From assembly GCA_905221605.1 (NCBI GenBank), contig CAJNDS010002535.1:1028001-1092000 (forward strand): a stretch of 64,000 nt of DNA. Direction: 5' to 3'. The notes beneath the pieces were generated by a model, which saw only the letters and a list, made by a program, of their open reading frames with translations, had not been told where the DNA came from and did no database searches. The stretch is from Symbiodinium natans (lineage: Eukaryota > Sar > Dinophyceae > Suessiales > Symbiodiniaceae). Below are positions 45,020 to 53,401 of the stretch, one piece after another (positions within the stretch are counted from its first letter, which is position 1; each line of letters begins with the position of its first letter). The position numbers and the translations under genes were made by a program.

Positions 45020-45887
45020 AGCGTTCCCTCTTTCGGGTGTTCTGGGTCTGCGGGGCAGTGGTGGTCCTCCGGGCAGCAGAGCACGTCTCCCTCTCCTGGC
45101 ACGTGCACCTTCCAGTCGTCGAAGTTCGTGAAGTCGCTCAGCTTGATGTTGCCGGTCAGGTCATCGTAGAGGTTCAGGTATTTCCGGAGGCTCAGGAGCT
45201 CGTGCAGTCGTCGGCCTTCTTTCGGCCCTGTCCCTCTTTGCCTTCTTCGTGTTCCAGAGGTCGGTGCCAGCGGATGCTGTTGGCTTCTTCGGTTTCGGTC
45301 ACGCTGGGATGGATGCAGGCGCACGAGAAGCAGATCAGCGACTCCACTCCGCTGCCTGCTGTGGCTTTGCTCAGGCTTGCCAGGGCGGTTCGATCTCGGG
45401 AGCGTCCGGCGATCGGTGCTTGTGCGCGGCACTTGATGGCCACGGCCTCGTTGTAGATGCTGGGCAAGGCGTCTCGTGGCCGCGGCTGTGGCATGTGCTG
45501 CATGCAGGCTGTCAGGTGGCGTTTGTGGCTCTGCTCCACGTGTCGGTGCAGATCCTGCTCGGTTCCGTCTGCTCGCGCCCATGTGCAGCCGCGGAACGCG
45601 CAGAAGGCCCGCGGCCAGGCCTCGCCAGCGTCCACGTTGGCGGGGCGGCGCCAGCGGGTCCTCTCGCAGGTGCTCCTTTGCGAGGTGCGCGAGCGCTTCT
45701 TCCAGCGCGCGTCTCGGATGCGTGTTCTTGCCCTCCGGCGCGATTTCTCCTTTTGCCAATTCTTCCAGCAGGTCTGCTTGGGGCTTCTCTGCCGTCGTGT
45801 GGGGCTGTCTGTTGCCCAGTGCCTGGGCCAGTTGGGCCTTGCCTTTGGCCGCAGGCCCTGCGCTGCTGCCTGTGCTGTTTGAATCAT
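44985..45887 (-). pseudogene. Helitron-associated zinc-finger and Cys-rich N-terminal segment, frameshifted
   Basis: One frame (45887-45192) has CAFRGCTWARADGTEQDLHR with a following HVEQSH (a C2H2-type finger), then APIAGRSRDRTALASLSKA and ESLICFSCACIHP. After a frame change near 45200 the sense continues in the frame ending 44959: LSLRKYLNLYDDLTGN, then FDDWKVHVPGEGDVLCCPED and EGTLCRHCE. These blocks occur in this order before the Helitron-type domain in dinoflagellate proteins (recalled). Confidence 0.45.
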
Positions 45888-45966
45888 GCCCTACGCTTCG
45901 TGCCTTCGGCCATGGGCAGCGAAAGCTAACACCTGAAAAGAGATCCCTGAACGCATTCCGCTGCAA

Positions 45967-46494
45967 TAGCCCATGCCTCTAACGTCGACCTCACAAAGCT
46001 AATCGGAAGGGACCTGCTGGCACGCGCGAGGTGGGAAGTGTAAGTTCCGTACGCCTTCACGCGGATCCATTCGGCTCCATGCGGCTCCATGCGGCTCCAT
46101 GCGGCTTCAGTGGGTTTGGGGGTAAGATCAAAAGCCCGTCCTCAATGCATCCCCGAGTTGTGCTGCGTTTGTTCGTGACATGCGTTCTAATGCCCCGAGC
46201 TGTGCTCCGCTTAACCGCGACATACGTTCTAATTCACGCAGCAAGAATACGGGCATCCAAGATAAGAAGGCTGCGTCCGTTTCCTAAATTTCCTGAAAAT
46301 TTTGGGTGTGTAAATTGTCGGGAAATTTTGGAAAGCGATGAAGCAAATTTTCCGGAAATTTAGGGACCGAGGCTTCAGGCTACCCGGAACCAGAAATTTT
46401 CCAGAATTTAGGGGAACGAATCCGGCTTGCGGCCGTTGAAGAGGCCTAGCCTTTCAAAGGGCACAGCCCAGGCCCCAAAATTTCCCGGAAATTT
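45967..46494. other. Spacer with small tandem and dispersed repeats
   Basis: 46062-46108 has three to four copies of GCGGCTCCATGC-type 12-mers. 46270-46495 contains several AAATTTTCCGGAAATTT-like words, one of which also occurs at the Helitron fragment edge (43690-43715). No gene. Confidence 0.5.
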
Positions 46495-47372
46495 AGGGTT
46501 TCAAGGCTTCAGGGCCTGTGTTTAGGGTTTCAGGGCCTTAGGGCCTGTGTTTAGGGTTTCAGGGCCCGGCGTTTAGGGTTTCAAGGCCGCAAAGCCTGTG
46601 TTTAGGGTTTCAGGGCCTCAGGGCCTGTGTTTAGGGTTTCAGGGCCCAGCGTTTAGGGTTTCAAGGCCTTAGGGCCTGTGTTTAGGGTTTCAGGGCCTCA
46701 GGGCCTGTGTTTAGGGTTTCAGGGGTTTAGGGTTTCAGGGCCTCAGGGCCTGTGTTTAGGGTTTCAAGGCTTGTTTTGGGTTTCAGTGCCTCAGGGCCTG
46801 TGTTTAGGGTTTCAGGGCCCAGCGTTTAGGGTTTCAAGGTATCAGGGCCTGTGTTTAGGGTTTCAGGGCCTCAGGGCCTGTGTTTAGGGTTCCAGGGCCC
46901 AGCGTTTAGGGTTTCAAGGCCTCAAAGCCTGTGTTTAGGGTTTAAAGGCCTCAGGGCCTGTGTTTAGGGTTTCACGGCCCAGCGTTTAGGGTTTCAAGGC
47001 CTCAGGGCCTGTGTTTGGGGTTTCAGGGTCTCAGGGCCTGTGTTTAGGGTTTTTAGGGTTTCAAGGCCTCAGGGCCTGTGTTTAGGGTTTCAGGGCCTCA
47101 GGGCCTGTGTTGAGGGTTTCAAGGCCTCAGGGCCTGTGTTTAGGGTTTCAGGGCCTCAGGGCCTGTGTTTAGGGTTTCAGGGCTCAGCGTTTAGGGTTTC
47201 AAGGCCTCAGGGCCTGTGTTTAGGGTTTCAGGGCCCAGCGTTTAGGGTTGCAAGGCCTCAGGGCCTGTGTTTAGGGTTTCAGGGCCCAGCGTTTAGGGTT
47301 TCAAGGCCTTAGGGCCTGTGTTTAGGGTTTCAGGGCCTCAGGGCCTGTGTTTAGGGTTTCAGGGGTTTAGGG
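46495..47372 (+). repeat. GGGTTTCAGGGCC satellite, left part
   Basis: Tandem units of about 23-29 bases that alternate GGCCTCAGGGCCTGTGTTTA and GGGCCCAGCGTTTA, each followed by GGGTTTCA. The units contain TTTAGGG, suggesting origin from telomere-type repeat. The array is cut at 47372 by the LTR element and continues at 56238. Open frames here are repeat artefacts. Confidence 0.9.
47368..47372 (+). other. Target-site duplication, left copy (TAGGG)
   Basis: TAGGG directly precedes the left terminal repeat; the same five bases follow the right one at 56238-56242. Five bases is usual for LTR elements. Because the target is itself TTTAGGG-like, chance agreement is possible. Confidence 0.7.
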
Positions 47373-47678
47373 TACGGGGGGGGGCAACCAAAGGGGGAAA
47401 GGAATCAACCCCGAAGACCGCCCAGAACTTATATTCCCCAGATCGACCAGCACAACAAGCACAGAACACGGACCAGGAGAACCAGGGAAGGGAGTAAAGG
47501 GGGCCTATGCCTAAGCACCTAGGAACCAACCCCAACCCCAACCACGCGGGCTCTACCTTTTTTGAGCTTGTGGCCTTAGTACTTCTGGCCATCTTGAGCC
47601 AAACAAGGTTTCCGGGTACGTTGACCCTTTCAACTCCCAACACTAACTCCTTTCTACAATACCAGCTGCAGCTCCGCA
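47373..47678 (-). repeat. 3' LTR (306 bp)
   Basis: On + it runs from TACGG to CCGCA, so on the element strand it begins TGCGG and ends CCGTA, a near-perfect short inverted end. It differs from the other LTR by two extra G in the G run at 47376-47384 and by C versus T in GGCCATCTTGAGCC (about 47592). Confidence 0.9.
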
Positions 47679-47692
47679 CTCCCCCTGTCCTA
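47679..47692 (-). promoter_or_regulatory. Polypurine tract
   Basis: On the element strand the bases just before the 3' LTR read AGGACAGGGGGAG, then TGCGG. This is the expected position and composition for plus-strand priming. Confidence 0.75.
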
Positions 47693-48049
47693 GGATTTCC
47701 TAGGACACATTGGAGGTGCAGATCTTTGGCCAAAAACTGCCATTAGGGCAGCAGCCAGCTGCTTGAAATGCACAATATGGTTTTACGTCATCCAGGACGA
47801 AATTATAGCACATTGGCTAAACCCACTAACCACAGAGAATCTTTTTTCCACCATGATCCTCTTATCATTGAAGACTCTTCGGCCTTCTTCACCACAAACC
47901 GTGGTCTTCGCTACGCGAAAAACTACTGACTTCTACTATCAGGGATTTCCATACCCTTAATAGTAACCACCACATTTTCAGCGCATTGGCCGATCCAGCG
48001 CACCTGTCTCCAGAAAGAGAAAAACCATCCCTTCATCCATACCATCCAG
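47693..48049 (-). other. 3' untranslated part of the LTR element
   Basis: Lies between the stop of the second frame (48050) and the purine tract. No conserved protein is seen. Confidence 0.5.
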
Positions 48050-51000
48050 TCACTTCTTTTTCCGATGGTTTGCAATACTGAGGTGAAGTTGCAGCAGAAT
48101 ATACTCTAGGTCCGAAACTGTAAGAACAGGATCCTGCACGCACCTTTGAATTGAGGAGACCAATCCTTCTCTCTTTGCGTCCTCAATCGCTTGGCAAGAT
48201 TGACCCAGCTCTGCACTCACAGCGGTAGACGCTTGCGCATCCACATCAGAGGGACGATCCTTTTCCTCAGGACCTTTCACCACTACCACTTCTTCCTTTT
48301 TGGGGCTCTGACTTTTCTCCTTCTTCTTCGTCTTTCCACCGACGTTTGACTTTGTGCTCATTTTCGAGGCTTTTTCCCCTGCAGAAACCACCGCATTGGA
48401 TGATGATCCACCCTTCTCAACGTTCGCCGGCATCTTCTTCGGCTTTGGAACCAGGAGAGTGTAAGGATCTTCGATAGCTGCAGTTTTCCTCTTCTTTTTG
48501 ACCTTTTTTACCTCCTCCTCAACGGCAACCTCCGTCTCCGAAGTCTCAACCACCTCCTTTTCGGCAGGAATATCCTTGCTGGACTCCCTTTCTAGGGACC
48601 TCTTTTTGCCCCTTTTGGGATCTTTCTCTTCTCTCACGTTGGCTCGCTCGAACCATATCCTCAGGTCATTGACCCATTCTTCCACCTCCGCGAGCGAAAC
48701 CTCATACGACTTCACTACTTCGTGAAGTTCCAGCACGGACAGCATACCAGTAGTCCACGAAACCCATTCTCTATCCATCTGGTCAGTATCTCCATTGAAC
48801 TTCAGGAGTTTGAGCAGTGGGTCCGCCTCTGCTCGAGCCAAATCTGTCTTGCCATTGGGCAGAAATGAAATCGCCTCCATCAACAGTTCCGCCATTTTGG
48901 TATCATCGTCATAAGCCATGAAATCCTCCTCACCATCATCGAACTGTTCAGGAGAGATCTCCTTTTCCCCACCTTTTGCACCAGAACTTCTCCTTGGACC
49001 ATCCCTTGGGGGCGTCCTTGGAGACCTTGGCCTCTGTTCATCAAAGACACACCTGTCACCATAACGACACTTCCCAGACTGAGCAAACTGGATGCACCTC
49101 ACACCAGTTGCATCATGCGAGAACGCACACTTCTTTCCAGCGAAGCAGGGTCTCCCCGCCACATAGTATTTGCACCAATACGAATGCAGCACCACATCAT
49201 CTTCTGAATGGATGAATTTGCAGTCTTCACCAAATTTGCAGCGATCTTTTCCCTTACTGAACCAATAGCAGAAGCCTTTCTTCCTCTTCTCCAAGCGCTC
49301 CGCCTCGTACCGGTCCATAGGGCGATTCTGCTCTACATGAACATTGCCATGTGCCTGAGAACTGCTCCCTTCACCCAAGGTGCTATCAGTACTTGATGCT
49401 TGGAGTACAGCTGGAAAACCTGGCCTTGGTCCTACCACCTTCATGATTGGTTTTCCGCCAGCTCCTGAGCCACGCTGAGACGATCCAAAAACATTGAACA
49501 TCTTCATGGAGGCCTTTCTAGTGCCGATCTTCTGCACCCTTTTGATTGGATGTTTCATTGCTCCAACCTTGCATCCAGATACGTTCAAACGACACAACCT
49601 CCTATACCCAGCTCTATATCCCTTTTTCCAAAGAGCCATAAGAATTCTAGAGGCAGTAACATTCTCCACCTCTACCTTTTCCAACGGTCCCTCACTTCCC
49701 GGAACAAACCCATCCAACCCATCCATATCTGAAGACCTTTCCATCTTTTTTGACACCACTTCGTCGAGGTAGTCTTCAGAGATCCAGGGTAAGTTCCTCT
49801 TAGAGGAAGGATTGTCACCATTGTTTGGTCCTTCACCAGGATACCCCTTCGTGCTGTCAAAGATCTTACCAGTAATGCGGTCCTGCGTAGAGAAATTGGA
49901 AGCAACGCGAGAGTACACTGACCACAAGAAAATCCTTGTGCCAGCCAGTCTTGACGACCCACTGGATGTCTCCTCTTCCGGAGAAACTTCTGGCGCTTTG
50001 CCATCCCTTCCAGTGTCACCACTTGTCTCACCTCCAGCATCTTCAATGGGAATAAGGAATTCATTGCTCCCTTGATCAAGCACCGCATCTTGTTGTTCGG
50101 GGATCTCCAGCACCATCCCTGAAGGATCCACTTCCTCATCAGCATCGTCGTCCATCCTTCTCCAGAGAACCTCCAATTGATCAGCACACGTCGCCGCCTG
50201 AAGGAACTCCATCATTTGATCCCTCCCGTGCTGCCAGAGAAATTCGGAATTCACCACTATCCCTTGGCCTCCTAGTCTAAGGAATGGAGCAACCAGGTTG
50301 GCTACCCCTGCCATAAGTTCCACATGAACTTCCATGCCTGGACTGCGACTCCAATCGTAGGCTATTGCCTCCATAGCAGTTCCAAACTTTTCAGTATTTC
50401 TGAATTCCCTTTCCAGGCCAGGAGAAAGCAGTGCACCCATCACCGAAAGAGGATAATTTCCCACCGCCGGCAAGCACGGATCTTCATGGAACGAATGATG
50501 CAAATCTCCGTAATGTCCTTGATCTCTCCTTTCAAAAAGGAGTCTCCCAGTGTTTAACTGGGCATTCAGTTCATCCACTTGAACCATTTCAGCACATATT
50601 CTCTGCGCTGCAGTCGCTATGGCCGGCCAGATAGCACGATCAGCCAAACCACGACGCGTAACCCAAACAGTTGTTGCCGACTGAATCAGTGCACCAGGGT
50701 CATATGCCATGACCACCAATGTACCATCATCCATTCTCTGATCAGCCTCGTCTTCCAGTGCCAGGTTCCAATCCTGTTCGCTTGCACCTTCAGATGACAT
50801 GCTAATAACCAAATTTCGATCCATTTTATTGGACCCCTTCTGACAGTCCCTTTGCCCCACAGGCAACCTGCCAACAGCAACCTTCCAATAAATCCGAGTC
50901 AGAAGACCTTTAACCAGCAATTGCTCAGGATCCTTCTTCACCGGACGAACATCCAATGTCTTCGCACCATCACCGCGGAGTTCATTGCTCCCACCTTCTC

Positions 51001-53401
51001 CTTCGTTTTGGTCAGTCTCCTCGCCAGAAATTTGCACTGCTCCTTCCAGCGCCGTCTCCTGTCCAGCCACTTCTTGCCCAGGAAGAACTTGAGCGCGTTC
51101 AGATACATTCACCTGTCCAGCAACACCTTGCCCAGGTAAAACCTCATCCGTGGAGCCCACCGCCAGCGAACCAACTATAACTGAGCCATCCCTTGCTCTT
51201 TTTTGAGACTGTTCAGTTGGACGAGAAGGTTGTGGTAGCGAAAAAACTTGAGAAGTCACTTCTTGGCGGGTCTCCCCCCGCGACGCCTTGTCGCGCCCTT
51301 CGCCAAGGTGAACCGATTTTTTCTGCCCGTCATTGGGGCCTGAAGAACCACCCATCGGAACATTGCCACGAATCGCAGTTCTCTGTGAATCCCTTTCTTG
51401 CAAAAAGATTTCCCTCATACGTTGCGCGGCAGTGGTCTCCTCCTCGCTTGAATCGCTTGAGGAAGCGGCATAAGAGACCAAAGCCTCCGCCTGATCATCA
51501 TCATCCACCACATCTGCCCACGCTCTGCTGAACCGATACGACAACCCACCACGAGGCTTCAGTTCCAGTGGTTTTGGCTTTTCCACCACTTCCGCCGGTT
51601 GCACTCGTCGTTGTGAACGAGAGCGTGGTACCTGTCGCACCTGTTTTTTATCCAGCAAGGGCCTTCCCCTTTTTACAGGGTTTGATCTTGACCGATACTT
51701 TTTTGTTGGTGGGTTCACCGGCGGCATTCCAACTCCCACCAACTGCAGCTTCTGTACGCACAGCGGAGACCTCTGCGCAAGCGTCCAAGCATCACGGTAC
51801 CTGACCTTATCAAAAAGCTCTCGATAGGAGCCTCTCGGCATTGTTTTTGCACCGGAGCCTTCAGCTTCACGCACCTGAGTGAGGGTTCGCACCGCCTCTC
51901 TTCCAGCTTCCTTGCTCCCAGAAGATTGTTGTACCCGTACAGATGCGTCGGAAGGAACTGCTTTTTCCGGCCCCCCTGGACGATATCGGACACCACCCAC
52001 CAATTGCAAGATTTTACATGCTGTCACTTTGTTGATCCCTTTGTCAACCAAATCTTCCACAAAGATGAACTCTTGCAAGTCGGACACGTTGGTCACACCA
52101 AGTGTAATCATCACCTCACTTACATGAGGGGTATACACCCAGAGGTGTTCGTTGCGAGCCATCCAATTTTCAATTGGCTCCTCTGGATTTTGAAGCCGAG
52201 TACCAGTGGACTCAGCCACCGAATTCTTTTGTTCATCATCTTCTGCTTCATCCAGGATACCCTTTTCACCTTCTTTTTGTGACACATTGGTCATTTGCAA
52301 CGCTTTTGGTGCTGAGGATGATGAAGATTCAGCTCCCCCACTCGCAGGTGGCTGAAAAGTGCTCCTGTCCGAAATCTCCCATCCTCTCTCTTTTTCAAAC
52401 CGGACCTGATTGGCCACCTGTACCAAGTGTTTCAGGGGCGCCAGCCGCTCATCTGACATCTCGTCGTGGGAAAATCTGCAGGAATTTAACCCCTTCCGGC
52501 AATGCCCTTTGAGGTAATAATCGAAACAGCAATGGTGGAACCCCGCGTCCCTTAGTGCCTTCCTGGAAGCATTGTCCCAAGATTTGCCAGGCTCCCAAGT
52601 CCCTTCCAATGCCATGTCATCGTTGTGAAGATACCTGCATGTAGTCCCATATTTACAACCACCTTGATTGTAATACAGACACAGCCGACTTTTTGGCTCA
52701 CCCAACGTAGGTTCACCCTTTGATGCACCTTTACCAAAGTTGTACTTGGCCCGGAAGGCTAAATCCTCCCGCTCCTGCTGTGCCTCATCCACTGTGCCTT
52801 CCTCTGTAGGAGGGTCACCAATGTTCCCATCCTCATCTCCAGGTTTTTGGCTGCTCCTTGGCTCAGTTGGTCCACCCCCTGGCCAACCTTCACCATAACG
52901 ACGATGCTCATAGGAACACTCATCACCATTGCGACACCTCCCCTGATTGAAGAACCTGCATAGCTTGCTGTGTCCAGGTGACACAGTCTTTGGAGTCATG
53001 TGAGCCTTTTTGTACTGATCAGGATCCATATAGGCTTCCATTGGCCTGTTTTCCCTTTTACTCATCTCCTCGATTGCACCATCAAGCTCCTGCAGAAATC
53101 GCTTGGTATCCAACCACAGCTCGTTCCAAAGCTCATCTTTCCCTTGGCTCAGCAACATTGCCACCGTTTCACCCACGACTGGTCCACTAAATCTCCTTTT
53201 CTTGCGTGCCAGTTCGTAGAGCGCGTTGTGGTACTGCTTCCGGGAAAAGGTGATTGTTTTTTCCAAACCTGCACATTCTGTCCCATCGGGCTTCCAACCA
53301 TCACTTTGCAAGATGCTGTATGCACGCCGAGCCTCAACGTTCAGGAATGTATGATCTGCGACACACTCCGTAATCTCGTCCATTGGACGACTCAGCAACA
53401 T
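48050..53401 (-). CDS. ORF2 of the LTR element: 1783-codon six-CCCH zinc-finger protein
   Basis: ATG at 53401. An N-terminal CCCH trio lies at residues about 147 (CRFFNQGRCRNGDECSYEH), 238 (CLYYNQGGCKYGTTCRYLH) and 290 (CFDYYLKGHCRKGLNSCRFS). A SAM-like helical stretch near 430-490 contains VSEVMITLGVTNVSDL. The acidic, Ser-rich middle has no recognised domain. A second CCCH trio lies at about 1375-1440 (CYWFSKGKDRCKFGEDCKF, CKYYVAGRPCFAGKKCAFS, CIQFAQSGKCRYGDRCVF). The C terminus is Lys/Glu-rich with nuclear-signal-like KKVKKKRK. CCCH fingers usually bind RNA; a gag-like RNA-packaging or host-mRNA-binding role is inferred. I see no YxDD, DTG protease or integrase motif. It overlaps ORF1 by 10 bases. 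Confidence 0.8.
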   Translation of the reverse strand: MLLSRPMDEITECVADHTFLNVEARRAYSILQSDGWKPDGTECAGLEKTITFSRKQYHNALYELARKKRRFSGPVVGETVAMLLSQGKDELWNELWLDTKRFLQELDGAIEEMSKRENRPMEAYMDPDQYKKAHMTPKTVSPGHSKLCRFFNQGRCRNGDECSYEHRRYGEGWPGGGPTEPRSSQKPGDEDGNIGDPPTEEGTVDEAQQEREDLAFRAKYNFGKGASKGEPTLGEPKSRLCLYYNQGGCKYGTTCRYLHNDDMALEGTWEPGKSWDNASRKALRDAGFHHCCFDYYLKGHCRKGLNSCRFSHDEMSDERLAPLKHLVQVANQVRFEKERGWEISDRSTFQPPASGGAESSSSSAPKALQMTNVSQKEGEKGILDEAEDDEQKNSVAESTGTRLQNPEEPIENWMARNEHLWVYTPHVSEVMITLGVTNVSDLQEFIFVEDLVDKGINKVTACKILQLVGGVRYRPGGPEKAVPSDASVRVQQSSGSKEAGREAVRTLTQVREAEGSGAKTMPRGSYRELFDKVRYRDAWTLAQRSPLCVQKLQLVGVGMPPVNPPTKKYRSRSNPVKRGRPLLDKKQVRQVPRSRSQRRVQPAEVVEKPKPLELKPRGGLSYRFSRAWADVVDDDDQAEALVSYAASSSDSSEEETTAAQRMREIFLQERDSQRTAIRGNVPMGGSSGPNDGQKKSVHLGEGRDKASRGETRQEVTSQVFSLPQPSRPTEQSQKRARDGSVIVGSLAVGSTDEVLPGQGVAGQVNVSERAQVLPGQEVAGQETALEGAVQISGEETDQNEGEGGSNELRGDGAKTLDVRPVKKDPEQLLVKGLLTRIYWKVAVGRLPVGQRDCQKGSNKMDRNLVISMSSEGASEQDWNLALEDEADQRMDDGTLVVMAYDPGALIQSATTVWVTRRGLADRAIWPAIATAAQRICAEMVQVDELNAQLNTGRLLFERRDQGHYGDLHHSFHEDPCLPAVGNYPLSVMGALLSPGLEREFRNTEKFGTAMEAIAYDWSRSPGMEVHVELMAGVANLVAPFLRLGGQGIVVNSEFLWQHGRDQMMEFLQAATCADQLEVLWRRMDDDADEEVDPSGMVLEIPEQQDAVLDQGSNEFLIPIEDAGGETSGDTGRDGKAPEVSPEEETSSGSSRLAGTRIFLWSVYSRVASNFSTQDRITGKIFDSTKGYPGEGPNNGDNPSSKRNLPWISEDYLDEVVSKKMERSSDMDGLDGFVPGSEGPLEKVEVENVTASRILMALWKKGYRAGYRRLCRLNVSGCKVGAMKHPIKRVQKIGTRKASMKMFNVFGSSQRGSGAGGKPIMKVVGPRPGFPAVLQASSTDSTLGEGSSSQAHGNVHVEQNRPMDRYEAERLEKRKKGFCYWFSKGKDRCKFGEDCKFIHSEDDVVLHSYWCKYYVAGRPCFAGKKCAFSHDATGVRCIQFAQSGKCRYGDRCVFDEQRPRSPRTPPRDGPRRSSGAKGGEKEISPEQFDDGEEDFMAYDDDTKMAELLMEAISFLPNGKTDLARAEADPLLKLLKFNGDTDQMDREWVSWTTGMLSVLELHEVVKSYEVSLAEVEEWVNDLRIWFERANVREEKDPKRGKKRSLERESSKDIPAEKEVVETSETEVAVEEEVKKVKKKRKTAAIEDPYTLLVPKPKKMPANVEKGGSSSNAVVSAGEKASKMSTKSNVGGKTKKKEKSQSPKKEEVVVVKGPEEKDRPSDVDAQASTAVSAELGQSCQAIEDAKREGLVSSIQRCVQDPVLTVSDLEYILLQLHLSIANHRKKK
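53392..53401 (-). promoter_or_regulatory. ORF1 stop / ORF2 start overlap (ATGTTGCTGA)
   Basis: The ten bases contain the ORF2 ATG and the ORF1 TGA. ORF2 is in the -1 frame relative to ORF1. No clear slippery heptamer is seen just upstream, so stop-and-restart translation fits better than ribosomal frameshifting (inference). Confidence 0.5.

Larger units (their letters stand above)
43643..45966 (-). mobile_element. Helitron-like fragment (region N-terminal to Rep/helicase), GC-rich
   Basis: A GC-rich island with a sharp left edge near 43640 against AT-rich DNA. On the - strand it encodes, in order, a zinc finger, a Cys-rich block and a segment typical of proteins that carry Helitron Rep/PIF1-like helicase domains. 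The Rep and helicase parts themselves are not present, so this is a 5' fragment. Frames change at least twice. Confidence 0.5.

Noticed and set aside
43661..45169. A 502-codon + strand frame across the Helitron-like island
   Set aside because: Composition is low-complexity Val/Leu/Gly/Arg and the opposite strand carries recognisable Helitron-associated motifs; the + frame is a shadow of GC-rich codons.
46678..47312. Frames reading GPQGLCLGFQG repeatedly
   Set aside because: They follow the GGGTTTCAGGGCC satellite and have no independent support.
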